From assembly GCA_019054805.1 (NCBI GenBank), contig JAHQIY010000012.1, positions 3,038,001 through 3,102,000 of the forward strand: a DNA stretch of 64,000 bases. Direction: 5' to 3'. Below the pieces are notes generated by a model. It saw only the letters and a list, made by a program, of their open reading frames with translations. It did no database searches and was not told the origin of the DNA. Numbering within the stretch: position 1 is the stretch's first letter; each line of letters opens with the position of its first letter. This document shows, one piece after another, positions 12,600 through 26,600 of the stretch. Made by a program: the position numbers and the translations under genes. Source of the stretch: Brachionus manjavacas (lineage: Eukaryota; Rotifera; Eurotatoria; Ploima; Brachionidae).

Positions 12600-12790
12600 A
12601 TATGGAACAGACCGGAAAAAGTATCAGAACTAAGAGTAAGATTTATTTAGCTACAGTAAAGACCACTACCATTTACGGTGCAGAGTCAACTATCAGAAAC
12701 CTATTAGTTTTCACAGAAGACGTTTGATGCAGATAGTAGGTCCTCGAAGAATTGGTTTGACAGAACAAAAACTCAACAATTTTTATTTTG
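12600..12790 (+). mobile_element. LINE-D (RTE/Proto2-like) thumb fragment
   Basis: The + strand reads with frame changes: RTKSKIYLATVKTT, then IYGAES, then RRLMQIVGPRRIGLTEQKLN. This is the pattern after the reverse transcriptase fingers in RTE-like LINEs (LLYGAETW, RRCLRxILG). It is short and degraded. The 60340-60760 fragment is the following part of a similar protein. Confidence 0.5.
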
Positions 12791-13047
12791 ATTTTATTTT
12801 GGTTTTTATGATTTTGGATTGATGACAAATAAAAATTGATAAAAAAGCCACTTATTTTATTATCTCGCCTATTTTATACGAAAAAAATTGATTTGTAAAA
12901 AAACAAATTTCTACTGTTGCAACATACTGTACAAGCAAGCATAAAAATGTAAGTGTTAATCCTTTTATTCTATTCCATTCCTTTCGAGATCTTAGTAAGC
13001 TCAGTCGCAGCATATTATCATTTAAATTTGATTACAGACTTCATTTT

Positions 13048-14616
13048 GGTAATGTGAAATTTTATTATAAAAATTTCAGTACAAAAAGTAAAACTTTTAT
13101 AATTTTTTTTCTAGTTGTGCAAAAAAGGTTTTGTAAACAGTACAATATTGTACAAATTTAAACAAACGAATTCTTAGATCTGCAAAAACTCTGCAATTTT
13201 CTGTAAAATGCACACCATCAAAAAATATTTTATTTAAAATATGCAATAAAGAGTCAATATTACTTGTGAATTCAAAATCAAAATTAAATTTAACTCTCAA
13301 GAAATTTATTTTATTGTATAGAAAAAAAATTGTCTGATGTGAGCAAATCTATACAAATAACAATGCTTAGCTAATGTTTAAAATTATCATTTTTTGCTAA
13401 GTTTTTTTATTACATGAAATAAGTGCTTAGTTTAGCGATATAATTAAATATTCTTTTATAAAATGTTTGATACTTCGTATTTAGTAACTGTGCTATGTAG
13501 TGGATTAATTCAATAAATTCAGGATGGAATGAAGGTTTAACACAGGTTGAAGATTCATTAACTGAAAGACAGTTTAGTAAATCATACAATTTTAACGCTA
13601 AAACATGGGGGATGGCTGATGGTTTTTTACGTTCACCTGAATTCTTTTTAAAGCGTTTTGGTGGCAAAAAATCAAACGTTTTCTACAAAAACATTCAATG
13701 ACTTGTTAAACAGTCGCTATATAAATAAGAACTATTCAAAGATTAAAGATTTAAATTTCGATTTACTAATGGATTATAGAGCCAATATTAAAATTAATAA
13801 ATTTTAATATTTTATTTTTGATCGAAAACTAATAAAAATGAACATCATTAGTTACAAATAAATTTTCAAGCAGAAAATTAAATAATCTAAACATGAAAAA
13901 AATATATTTGACATTTTTTCCAACAGTTTGTCAATATTTTTTAACAAGTGATTACAAGTCACTTGGTTTTCAAGTCACTGCAGAATGGTCAATTTTTTAG
14001 CTACGATAATGATTAATAGCTCAAATTCAAGAAAACAGAAAGTTCTACATTAAACAATTTACAAAAGTCCAAAAAGTTAAAAGGACAAGAAATTAGGCGA
14101 CTTTGAAAAAGAGCAAAAAACTCATTTTTTGACGTTTTTCAAATAGGTTTTTTGCAATGAATTTTTCGAATAATGGAAAACTGAAGATACCACTAGATAG
14201 ATCTTGAAATTTTCTTGACTTTGGCTTTTACAGATCAAAAAAAAGTCAAAGATTCGAAAAGTTATGCACATGGGAAACTTACAAGTGATTACCAGTCACT
14301 CATTTTTCAAGTCACTGCAGAATGGTCATTTTTTTAGCTACGATAATGATTAATAGCTCAAATTCAAGAGCTCAAAAAGTTCTACATGATACAATTTACA
14401 GGAGTCCTAAAAAGTAAATGGGACAAGAAATTAGACGACTTCGAAAAAGAGCAAGTAAGTAACAGCCTGCAATAAATTGCAGAGTTTTTGCAGAGCTTGG
14501 AATTCGTTTGTAAAAATTTGTACAAAATTGTACTGTTTACAAAGCTTTAGAAAAAAAATTATAAAGTTTTTTCTACTTTTTGTACTGTAATATTTGTACT
14601 AAAATTTCACATTACC
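13048..14616. mobile_element. 1.6-kb TIR element (MULE-like), CTTCATTT TSD
   Basis: The ends are GGTAATGTGAAATTT and AAATTTCACATTACC. The terminal repeats are about 170 bp, with CTGCAAAAACTCTGCAA at their inner edge. The flanks CTTCATTTT (13039-13047) and CTTCATTTC (14617-14625) make an 8-9 bp target duplication. Inside are two direct repeats about 330 bp apart (13948-14120 and 14278-14457), sharing TTTTTAGCTACGATAATGAT. The minus ORF 13667-13410 (MPPKRFKKNSGERK...) is unassigned. The right end lies 28 bp from the Tectonic stop. Confidence 0.8.
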
Positions 14617-14652
14617 CTTCATTTCGGACTTTTTTTTAAATTTAAATAAAGC

Positions 14653-17600
14653 TTACTTGAAGTCATTTATAAAATTTGCTTCAAACTCAACTGTAAAATC
14701 CTGGGGCCGATTCGAACAGTCATCATTCGAACTGCATATAAACACCCAGTCACGATAGTCTACTTTTGCGTAGGCGCCAAATATTTCGTTGATCACTTGG
14801 CCATCCAGGCGACCAACATTGCCATAGAACAGATACAAATTTACCTTGTAGGGCACATTTTTGCATCTATTTATTTCATCGCTATTTTTGCCACTGTTCA
14901 TACTTTCATTAAACTGGGATCTGAACACCTCAAGCCACTCAGTTTCATTGTACAAATCCAGATTGACATTGCCATTTTTGGACACTCTGTTTGCCGGCAC
15001 AAAATAGTCATTAAGTTTGTGGAACATTATCCTCCTGATCGAGCTACATTTTGTCTCATCAATCAAATCATCCTTAGCTACTTGAACCACACAACTAGAG
15101 CTCATGTTCTTTCCAAAGCCTACCAGTAGTCTTTCTTGCTGGTTGTACTGGCCACACAGCTTGCCATTTAGGGATCTAAAAGCCGAAAACCGCTTGTCTA
15201 GCCCAGCATCTATTTGAGAGTTTTTCAAAAAGCCTGAAATAATCGGCTTGCCATTCACATATCCCCGGAGACCTGAACGCATCACTTTCAAATAGTCAGC
15301 CCCACTGATCAAGTTGTCATAATCACTCACCGTATCAATGCTGTTCAAGTCAAATAGATCTTGAACGGCGTTGGGCAAATAGACCCATTTTGTCTCAAAA
15401 AACTGCTTGAAATTTGCATCACCCAGCTCAACATTTGTTAATATAATTCTGGTGAGAATTTTTTTGATTGCATTTCCTTGCCAAAATATCAAGTGCTTAA
15501 CTGAGCCAAGGACGTTTTTGCACAAGTTCTGATCCAAGGTTAAATCGACATCCTTGGTCAATTGGCAATCGGAATTGGCTTTCAGGTAGTAATCTTCGGT
15601 AATTTGGTCCAGATTGGAAGTTTTCGGCTCAGTCCATTGGCTTTCACAGTTTAGTTGCGAGTCGAATATCTTTGTGTCCGGGTCCAAGATCACAAGACAT
15701 GGGCCCATCGAATTTAGGTTGGGTAGAGGCAGTTGACTTGCAAAAATGGTCGGACAAAAGTAGTACTCAATTTGGTTCAGTTCTATTTTGTCTTTATTTG
15801 AATTGGCAATGATGTATTTGTTAATAAAAAAATTTGAATTTATTTTCTCATTTGATGTGGAGCAAGAATTTTGGTCTAGGGTCAATGGACAAAATGTTCT
15901 GTTGCTATTTATTAAAAATCTGAGCGGGGAGTCGAAGACGCAAGACTGGAACGAATTGGTGGCTTGGGGAAAGCGAAAAAAATCATTTGCTTCAGTGTCC
16001 GATTGGGTCTCTGTTTGAAGTAAACAGGATCCGTACTCGTATGACTGTTTTTCCAGTGAACAAAATGTCGATTTGGTTACAGGTAACAGATTATTAGTTG
16101 CCGGATCATCTTTAAATAAAAATGCTGTAAAACAGGGTGAAATTTGAAGCCTTGTTTTTAGGCTTGTATTCTTTTGGTCACAGCGGCCTAGCCAAAGAGG
16201 CCATGAGCTACTCTTTAAAATGATCTATTCATCAAAAAAAAGATGTACTCTTTCAGTTAAGTAGGAAATTTTCAAAAATATAGAAAAATTAACCGTCTTT
16301 GATTTATTAGTTTTAAAAATTAATTACTCATAAATTAAGATTTTATTTTATAAATTCCATGTTGATTTCCGTAATTCCGTGTTAGGGAACGCGTGCATTA
16401 ATACCCAAAGTCATATGTGAAGTGCATGCACAGACATTAACCCCTTCCATGTTAAAAAAATACTATTAAAGGTTCGACGCACTACATGTGCAACTTTGGG
16501 TATTAATGTGTGATACTAATAAAAAAACCAAGTTTAAATGTCGAGTTAATAATCAAAAAATCTTTTTTAGAGCATCATTTTTATTTGAAATTTTCTGAAA
16601 TATTAAAAAAATAATTTTTTATATTTCAACTTTTAGTGCGACCATTCAAACAAAATTATGAAAATGTTTTTTAATATTAAAAATTATTTTTTATGCTTTT
16701 CTAGTTATAGATGCAGCTTTTTTTTTAAAGATTTAAAAAATCATACGATATTTTTTTTCTTTTTTCACCATTGTTCAATGATGAAAATAATAATCCAGTA
16801 CAAAAAGGAACAAATTGTTCAAACATTACAATTTCAAACCAGAATGAGGAAGTTATGCGTCGACCTCTTTAAAGTTTAAACTTGAATAGAGTTGATATTA
16901 CTCCAGTTGTAGTTTTAAACAAAGATGGGAGTGTTCGAAAGCCTCTTGGTAGGAAAAAGGGCTCAAAAAACAAATCATCAAAATAAGATTTTCAAATAGT
17001 ATTTTTTTTTCATTTTAATTTTGTATTTACACGCTCGTATAATTAATTCAAGACTTTGTCATATTATTTTAATATTTTAATTTTTATATTATTTTAAAAA
17101 AGCTGCATCTATAACTAGAAAAGCATAAAAAAAATAATTTTTAATATTAAAAAACATTTTCATAATTTTGTTTGAATGGTCGCACTAAAAGTTGAAATAT
17201 AAAAAATTATTTTTTAATATTTCAGAAAATTTCAAATAAAAATGATGCTCTAAAAAAGATTTTTTGATTATTAACTCGACATTTAAACTTGGTTTTTTTA
17301 TTAGTATCACACATTAATACCCAAAGTTGCACATGTAGTGCGTCGAACCTTTAATAGTATTTTTTTAACATGGAAGGGGTTAATGTCTGTGCATGCACTT
17401 CACATATGACTTTGGGTATTAATGCACGCGTTCCCCAACACGGAATTGCGGTTAGTCTTAAAATAACAAGTAGATAGATAGATATTTAGTTTTAGAGAGA
17501 TGAACTCTCAAGGTTGTTCCGAAGCAAGGCCTCATACAACCTTTTTTTTTGTGCGAAGAGGAGAGAGGCTCGGAGGTCCAGTGTGGAGAGAAGATTTGAA

Positions 17601-20600
17601 AAAAAAAAAAAAACTAAAGTTTATTTACACGGAAAATGAAAATTTCTTTTTTTTATTTTTTGTGGATTAATTTGTTTAAGACAATTATAGACCAAGCATT
17701 AGTCATCAAAATTGTGGACAAAATAAGCTAAACTATATGGTATTTACAGTATGTTCAAATTATCTAGGGCTTCTGGAGGATACCTATTGGAGTAGGTCTA
17801 GGAATTCCTTTACAAAATAAGCCTTCGCTTATTTGCAGAGCCATGTTGTAAAATTTTACAAGATTAATATTGCAGTTCTCTCAGGCATGTTGCTTTCGGG
17901 CAAAGTAAAAGTCGACTTTAACTTGAGTCCACTCAAGTCAACTTAATTATTTTCAGGCTATAACATTAGACCTCATCGTTCTAGATTAACACTAGTGTTG
18001 ATGTCCGTGCAAGCGGACAGTAAACGGGCCAAAATTTTCCTAAACCGTGAGCGTGACCGTATTAACCGTTCCAATTTTAGCGGGCTGACATTCGCCGTTT
18101 ATTTTGGCGGGCTACTTTTTGGCCCGTTTGAAATAAAGTATTAAGTTTATTAATCTAAAAAGAAAACCGGGGCCGGTTGTCGTCGTAGACTGGACACCGG
18201 ACGGCAATACAAATCACATTATGTATATAAAAATACACATTAAAAAATACTTAATAAAATCTAGCAATTTGCATTAATTGCTAGCCGCATAATGCGCAAG
18301 CAACATTATCATGTCGCAAGCGTAATAAGCGCAAAATGCATACAACATGTGGCTCGCCTATTCATTAAGACGAGCACATGTCAGTGTGCAGGGAACGAGT
18401 GTATGCACGGTCTCGCCTGCGCTCAACATGCACATCGTCTATTGATTCAGACGAGTAAATGCAACTGCACAGCGAACCGAGTACATACACAGTGATGTCC
18501 TCATCACACCGTTTAGCAACCGTTTAAATTTAAACGGGCGGTCTATGAAACTGTCCCAATTTTGGCGGGCGGACTTGGCCGGTTTAGCAGACGTTTAATT
18601 TCGTTTAGTTTGTAATTTAATAAAAATGCTTTTCTTAAATAATAAATTAAAAATAAATTTTTAAATATTTTTAAAAAACGGACTTGAAAATTATTTTTTA
18701 TTATTAGTCAAATTTATAATTTGAATATTTGCCGTTCTAGGTAGTTCTTTAGCGGACTGGTTAAAGTCAAAGTCACTAGAATTAAGGTTTTTAGAATAAT
18801 TTTTAAAAACTTATTTTATTTAAATTTAAACGGTTACTAAACGGGCCAAGGTCCGTCCGCGAAAATTTAGACGGTTTCTTAGACCGCCCGTTTAAAATTA
18901 AACGTCCGCTAAACGGGCCATCGACCGCGAGTAACTGCCCGTCTATTGGACCGGTTAGCTCTGTCCGCATCCAACACTAATTAACACCAAATTAATATTT
19001 TTAAATTACTTAGAAAAATTATCAATGATAAAATGTAATTTAAAAACATCGAAATTCGAGAACTAAATTTTATTTAAAATAAAAAATTTTTTAAAAAAAA
19101 TATTAGTTTTAACTTAACTTCATAAAATGAAATTTAATGTCTAAGTCCAGACTTGACTTTGACTTTGACCAACTTTGATAAAGGAAACATGAAAGCTCCA
19201 TTCTATCAAGACCTGGTATATGTGTAACTTGCAAAGAAAAAATAAAAGATTTTTAGACCAATACATCAAACTTTTTTCGACATTCGAAAAAATGCAATAC
19301 TGAAATTTTTGAACGATTACGACTTAAAAATTAAAAAAAAGATGTACGCGAAACCGATGAAAAAAAATTTAAGCCAGGAAAACCAAATCACAACAATCCA
19401 CAACAACTTAATGTGCAATAGTTTTCTCCTTTTTTAAGTTTTATTAGTTAAATAATGAATAAAACGATCAAGTCTAAACTTGATTTGATTTTTTTTATGA
19501 GTAAAAAGTCAAGACTTAATTTTTTTTTTTGAGCTAGTGCTCCTTCAGAGTTATAAAAAAATAAAAAATAAAAAAAATAAAGTTAAATAAAAAAAAAAAA
19601 AAAAGTTTAATTAAATAAAAAATAAATAATGTAAGATAAAAAAAGATAGAAAATATAATAAAAATAAAGTAAAAAAGATTAAAATAAACGAAATTAAAAA
19701 AAAGATATAAAGTTATGTAACAAATTGAATTTTAATATTTTATTTTTACATGTAGTTAGTTTAGTAAAAATAAAATCAGACAAAACATCAACTCAAGTTA
19801 CTTTTTAACTTTTACCTGAAAAATAAATTCAAGTCAAGTCGTGACTTGGACTTGACTTGAGACTTGATGAACAACTCTTTAATGAACCAACAAATAAGAA
19901 TCTTAGATCATTTTAGCAAGAATTAGAAATCAATTTAAGAAATCGTTTCGAATCGATTTTTACATTGAATGATATTGGTTCAGATTATTCCATATTAAAA
20001 GCATCTTTTTTAGATCCATTTTTTAAAAATGAATGTGCAATAGAATCGGAATAAAGCGTTTTTAAATCTCCAACAAACTGACGAAAATTTTCACATTTGC
20101 AAAAAATATGATATTCTTGAATACAGTCAGTCTGATGACACAAAAACGATCAAACGTCAAACTAAAGGATACTTAAAAATGGTAGATGTTATCTTAAAGT
20201 ATTTTTGGTTGAGAAAAAATTCCAGATTTCCAGATTTGTATTTAATAGCACTAAAATATCTATCTATTCCGGCTTCCTCGGGTCCGATAAAAAGAACATT
20301 TTCGTAAGCTGGTTCATGATGATTAAAAATGAGAAGAAAGAAATACAAATTATGTCATCAGAGAGCCAGCGTGAAGTAAATCATTGATTACGGAATTTTT
20401 TAAGTAAATCTTTTAAATTTCTAAGATTTAATATTTAACATTTTTTTTCAGACCTGAAACCATCAACAATTCAACACATGCTAGAAAAATAAAATATCTG
20501 CCAAAAGAAACTGAAAATGTAAAAAAGAATTCGTCTTGAAGAGACCTAAATCTTTAATCCACAGCCCAAAGTTAAAAGCACGGTTGACCAGCTGAATCAA

Positions 20601-23600
20601 AAAAATTAAAAAAATCCAATTTTGTTAATAACTAATATTAATAGCCTAATTAAGGCTCTTGAATTTCGATTTACTTATTTATTTATTTATTTGTTTTCTG
20701 TACCGAGCTAAAGCTCCCTCAGAATAAATTAAAAAAAAATAAAAAAAAATAAAATAAAAATTAAATTAAAGTTAATAAAATGAGATAAGAAAAAAAAAAA
20801 TAAAAATAAAGTAAAATAAGCTAAATAAATTAAAGTTAAGAAGATACCCCAATAATTTAATAAAATTCCCCTTTTAATCAAATAATCCGTAAAATAAGGA
20901 TTAACACTTAATTAATTAAAACGGCCATTAATTTGTTAAAATCAACCGAAAGAGATTCAATCATCAAATATAGCACCAAAAGGCATTGATTCAGATGATG
21001 ACGATGCAAGTAATCCAATTGAAGAAAGTGTATCCAAAAGACAGAGAATTGTTTCAAACATACAAGCTGAAGAAAAGTTGTGTGATAAATGTGGTGCAAA
21101 AATCATTAAAAGAAGATATTGGGCTTGCTCAAACAAATGTGGAAAAATTTAAATTTTAGTGGTAAAATTGAATAAAAATTTTTTTTAATAAATTTGGTGT
21201 ATTTCTATTAAATTAGGTGATAATGTGAAAAAAATAGTGTCATTTTATATTTTTATTTTTTTATTTTGTTTTTGGTGTTTTTCTAATAAATTTGGGGTAA
21301 AAAATTAAAAATTTGGGGTATTTTATTGAAAATTTGGTGTATGAGAACTAATAAAGTCCCTAATTAATAATTGGTTATATGCCATTTGTAATTCCGACCA
21401 AAAAAAGTTCAAATAAAAAAAAATACTTACTAAGAAATCGTGATCGATAATTGTATGACTGTTTAACTTTATTCTGAACATCGTTTAAAAATTTTTCATT
21501 CTGATTTTTAACATAATACTCCAAAGTTTCAGGAGAATAATATTCACCAAGTAGAACTGTGGTATTGAACTAAAAAAAATAAAAATTAGATTTAGTAAAA
21601 ATAGAGAAGTTAAATTGATTACATTTATGCAGATAATTGGAAACCAGTCCTCTTCGATTTCTCTCGGATTACCAAATGTGTCTTGGCAAAACCATTTATC
21701 AATTGTTTTATCGAAGACTGGCCTCACTTGGTTAGGACAAATCAGATTATTCGCAGCCTTGTCTTCAGCTGAACAAGAGTTATCACAGCAACAGTCAGCA
21801 TCACAAATATTCAGCGTAGTGTCACATGTACATGGGTCATATGCTGGATTCAGCAGATCCTCATTGGTTGGTGCAGCAGGAAGCTCGGCATTTGGATCAG
21901 AATTTCTGGCCAAATTGAGAAAAATTTTACCAGCATAATTTTCATATTTTATTCCAACATTTGAATTGTCCTGACAGAACATGCATAGAAACAGTTTTAA
22001 GCTAGAACTAAGAGCCACTGGTGGTCTTTGTTCAACGTTTATTGAAACATAATCAGAATTCTTTAATTTTGAAGAAGATTAGGAAAAAAATATTTAAAAA
22101 AATCAATTCTACTTTTAAATTGAAAATGGCAGTGGAGTTGCATTGACTTGAATTTGTTGGATCAATGAAGCAGAAGCTGAAATTTGTTTTATCATAGCTA
22201 AAGCTGCTAAGGTCGGGCTCAACAATTCCTTTAAAAAATTAAAAAATAAAATTTTCTAAAAACTAATATAAGCTATTACCAGCTATTGGAGTAGTTGGAA
22301 CACAATTTTCCAGATCAGCATAGCTAGTGAAACTTTTAATGCTACATTTTATATTTGAATCACGGTTAGGCTGAAGCGGCTCCAATATCAACGGAAGGCT
22401 AAACTTAGTGCCAGTGAATTTTATTAGATCGGAAGAGACGTAAATCACAGGCTGCTTGATTCTGATCGATGCATAAGCTGACAAAAAAAAATTTTAATTT
22501 TTTTAGTTAATTTAAAGAAAATAAACAAAATTGACATTGATTAGTATCTGAAAAATTTTAAATGTTTACAAAGCAAACTTAAAAATTGTAATGTGAAAAA
22601 AAAAATTTTCAAATTCATTTTATTTAGAAAAATTAAATTAAAGTCAAAATTTTCTTCTACTCATATTGTTGATCCAAATCTAAAAAACAATAAATGGAAA
22701 AAGAAATTTCATATCTTGACACCTAATACAAACAAAATTTTTTTGGTATAGATACGTCAATAGAAAATGCGGTGCACTTTCCAATTTAAAGTCTAGAGGA
22801 AGAAAAAAAGTCTAACATTACCATCCATCTTTATCCGACTGTGAAATTGATTGTATGATGTTTTTCAAACAACTTATCAAAAATTTTAAAACAGATCATT
22901 TCATTCCTCTCATGGATGCATACAACCGTCAGTACCAAAAACCAACAGAGAAATATTTATATAATGAATCTACCTCAATTGAATTAAAACGGTCTTAAAA
23001 AGATTCCCAGGTGGCTCTGGATTTTTTGACGTTTCTATGTAACGAAACAAAAAGGTAACAAAGACTGTGGCTTATTTGCCGGTCTATTGTAAATTGTTGT
23101 TAAATGATTTTAATGTCAAAAATGAAATAAGGATTTAATGTTAAAATTTTCTGATGTTAAAAGCTATAGTCAATAAAGATAATTAAAAATTTGTATTTTT
23201 TGTAGATTTTATTAAAAAAATTAATTAGGCTGAATGAGAGTTTTTTACTTTCTCGATTCCAAAGTTGCTTTCTATGTAAATTATCTCTTCAGAGTCTTCC
23301 ATTTCGTATATTTGCTTTAAATTTAGTTTTTTATTGTTTTAAAAAGTTAATTTTGTTCAAGTTTTAAGTAAATTTTGGACTACTCAATATTTTAAAGGGT
23401 AAAAATTTAATTTTTATCAAACGAATGCTGATTTCAAAACAATTTCGGACTTCTATTAATTCTAGGCTTTTTTTTTAATTAAAATAGAATAGCATCATTT
23501 TTTAACATTAGATTATTAATTAAGATTTAGCAATACTTTCCTTATTTAAGATTTAACAATAAATTCCTTTATTTAGCAAATAACAAATAAATAAAAATAA

Positions 23601-26600
23601 ATAATTCCTTATTTAATTTTTAACGTTAGATTCCTCAATTAAGATTTGACATTAAACTCACTGACATTAATTTTTTGACATTAAAATATTTTAACATTAA
23701 TTTACAATAAATCTATTTGCCCTTGGATATGCGTTATCGTTAGCTATGAATCTTGATCCTGGTAAATTGTCTGTGATCAAAAAATTCAGAGACGAGTATA
23801 ATACTATTATGAAATATACTGATTTGTTTTTGTTTAATCATTCTTTTGTTGAAAATTATACCTCAAAATTTACTAAACTTTGTATTGATTTAGAATAAAT
23901 AATTAAATTGTTTTGTACTGTTTTGTAAGTTCTTTTGCTACTAATTTTTTTTCAATTTCTAAACATTTTATTTTTTCAACTAATTTCTAATCCTTAAAGC
24001 CTTCAAGATGTGTTTAACTCTAAAGCAACGGTTTCTCACTCATGGAATGTATGAAGATATTAATTCAAATCAGTCTTTGAATATTATTAGCTATGACTAA
24101 AAGACAATTTCAACAGGACAAACAGGATTTTTCCTCAATTCGTTATAATATATACAATATCCCTTGAAGAGCATTAGCTTGAAAATCAAGACATGAATTC
24201 ATAATATAAAATTTTATCCCGATTTATTTTTAATAAAATGAGGATTTTGTAAAATTTCTTTATTCAAAACAAATGGAGCATTATGGATTTTGAATTAAAA
24301 AAAATTTAAATCTAAATAATTCTGTAAAATTATATTGAAATAAGACCTGCGGTTCTTCGGCTTTCTTGCGGGTTTAAAAAAAAGATTGTTCATAAATAAA
24401 TTTTATTTTGTTCTTAGATGCTACAAACGAGAGCTTAATCTTTACCATAATAATGTTTGTTTTTCAAAATAATAATTCTAACTTATGTTTAATAAATTTT
24501 TATTAAATATGCTTAACAAATTTTTTTGAACAAAATAATCAATCTACATTCGAACATTTTAAATGCTAGAATAAATTAGATATCTATTTTTAAGTATTCT
24601 TCAAGAAATTTGTTTCAAAAACATTTTTTTTAAATTTATAATATTATAAAATAGTTGATGGGATTAAATTTAATAATAATGTGATAGAAATATGAGAGTT
24701 ACCAAGGGAATATGCCGGGTCGTATTGCTTATTGAGCATAGGTATTGAGTTTGCATAGCATGTCAAGTTGAAAGTGATGTTTCTTAAGGAATCATCAAAG
24801 TTGATGTCATAGCCGATCTTTTATTAAAAAAATAAGAAAAATTTATGAAATCAAATAGTTTAATTACTTGAAATTTATTTTGACCAATTTGAACATTGAA
24901 GACATTTGAGGACAAATTAAAATATTGTGAAATTGGATTCAGTGAACAATTTAATTCAGTCTCGTAAACTGTAACATCCCTAAAATTTAATCAAAATAAG
25001 ATTAAGTTTTTTAAAAAAAATTTTAAAATTAAATTTAATTTCAAATAGGTTCTAATATATTTTATTATTCATGCACCTATAGTTCTCGTGATCGAAACGA
25101 AAAAAGTTCAAAGTCTAAATTAGCCATATTCATCAAAAGGACCAAAAACCATTGGAAGGAATTAAGGATTTTTTTTGTGTTTATTTTCAAAAAAAATTAT
25201 TTTATTGTTTTTTTTTCGTAATACGAAAAAAAAGGGGCTTCCATATTTGATCGGAAACTTTTTATTCGAAAAAGACAATTTTTTAAATTGAGATAATTCA
25301 GAAACTAAGAAAAATGAGGCTATGATCAAATTATTTCCAATTTATAACACAATTAGTCTAATTTTATAAGACAATAAAATCCATACTTTGAAATAATTTT
25401 TTTCTAGTTAAAATTCTTAAGCTTGATCCTAATTTTATTAGCCTACTCATTCGAATAAGGGTTTAGTAGCAGGAAAATAGGAAAAATAAAATCACAACCC
25501 CGAATTTAAAATAAAGTTAAGTCTTTTCTAAAATTTTCACTTTTTTATGGTTGCAATATTTTTTTGGAAAGTATATTTTAAAGAATTCTGAAATTCGATT
25601 TCGACCAAAAAAATTAATAAGACAATTTTTTCAATTTTTTTTGATTTTAAATAAATTTTTTTCATTTTTCAAACAAAAAATTCTTCTTATTTTCAAAAGT
25701 TTTAAATTATTACAAATATAAATTTAATGAACAATTGAGTAAAATGAAAATTGATGAAAATCCTATCAAGGAAAAGGCGAATGATGATGTATTGTGTGAT
25801 CTTTATTTATTAAAAAGCATTGAAAAAGATGTAAGGGTAACTGGGGGGTTAATGCTTCATAAAAGTAAAAGTCATAAAAAAAATAAACATTAGATTTCAA
25901 ATTAGTAGATATTTTTATTGATTGAAAGATTAATTGATTGATTTTTTTAAATAACATTTTATTTAATAAACTTTTGGTTTCGAGAATTTTTTTTTGGTGT
26001 CAATTAACTAAACTTTTTTCGGAACTGTAGCTCACGAAAGTCACAGTTTACCAGTTCACGTAAATATCAGTTCACCATTTAGGTTAGCAACCTTTTTTTA
26101 AGTGTTCTTATATAGTAAGACAGCCTAATTATTTAATGTGTGAACGGGGTGACAACCCTTAAATTAGCTTAGAAAACTGTTAATTTTCTATAGGCATTGG
26201 GAATTTTTTTCTAAATATAAGTAATTGAGGGCCCAGAGAATTTAAATAAAAAAACAGCTTGTATAAAAAAAATTTTTTTTCTAATTTTTTTGAGCCAAAA
26301 AATAAAATTGGTCAAAATGGGTGAATTTCTATCAAATTATGTATTTGGTTTAGGGTTTAAAACTCAGATATTTTAATTTTATTTTATCACCTTTTTTGCA
26401 ATTTAATCTAAAAAATATTCAGGTACAAAAAAGAGAGTGATAATCTAAACTTAAAAATTTATGGAAACAGAATAGTGAGCCAAAAAGAAATCAAGTTTCT
26501 TGGTATTAAATTTGATTCTAAGTTAAACTTTAATATACTAGTAGGCGAAATTAAAGAACGCTGCAACAAAAGGCTAAATATTATTAAAATATTGTCAAAT

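Noticed and set aside
14797-15129. 110-codon + ORF
   Set aside because: Antisense shadow of Tectonic exon 12.
18292-18495. 67-codon + ORF rich in Cys and His
   Set aside because: It lies inside the hAT MITE and is a by-product of a GC-rich internal duplication; no start context or homology.
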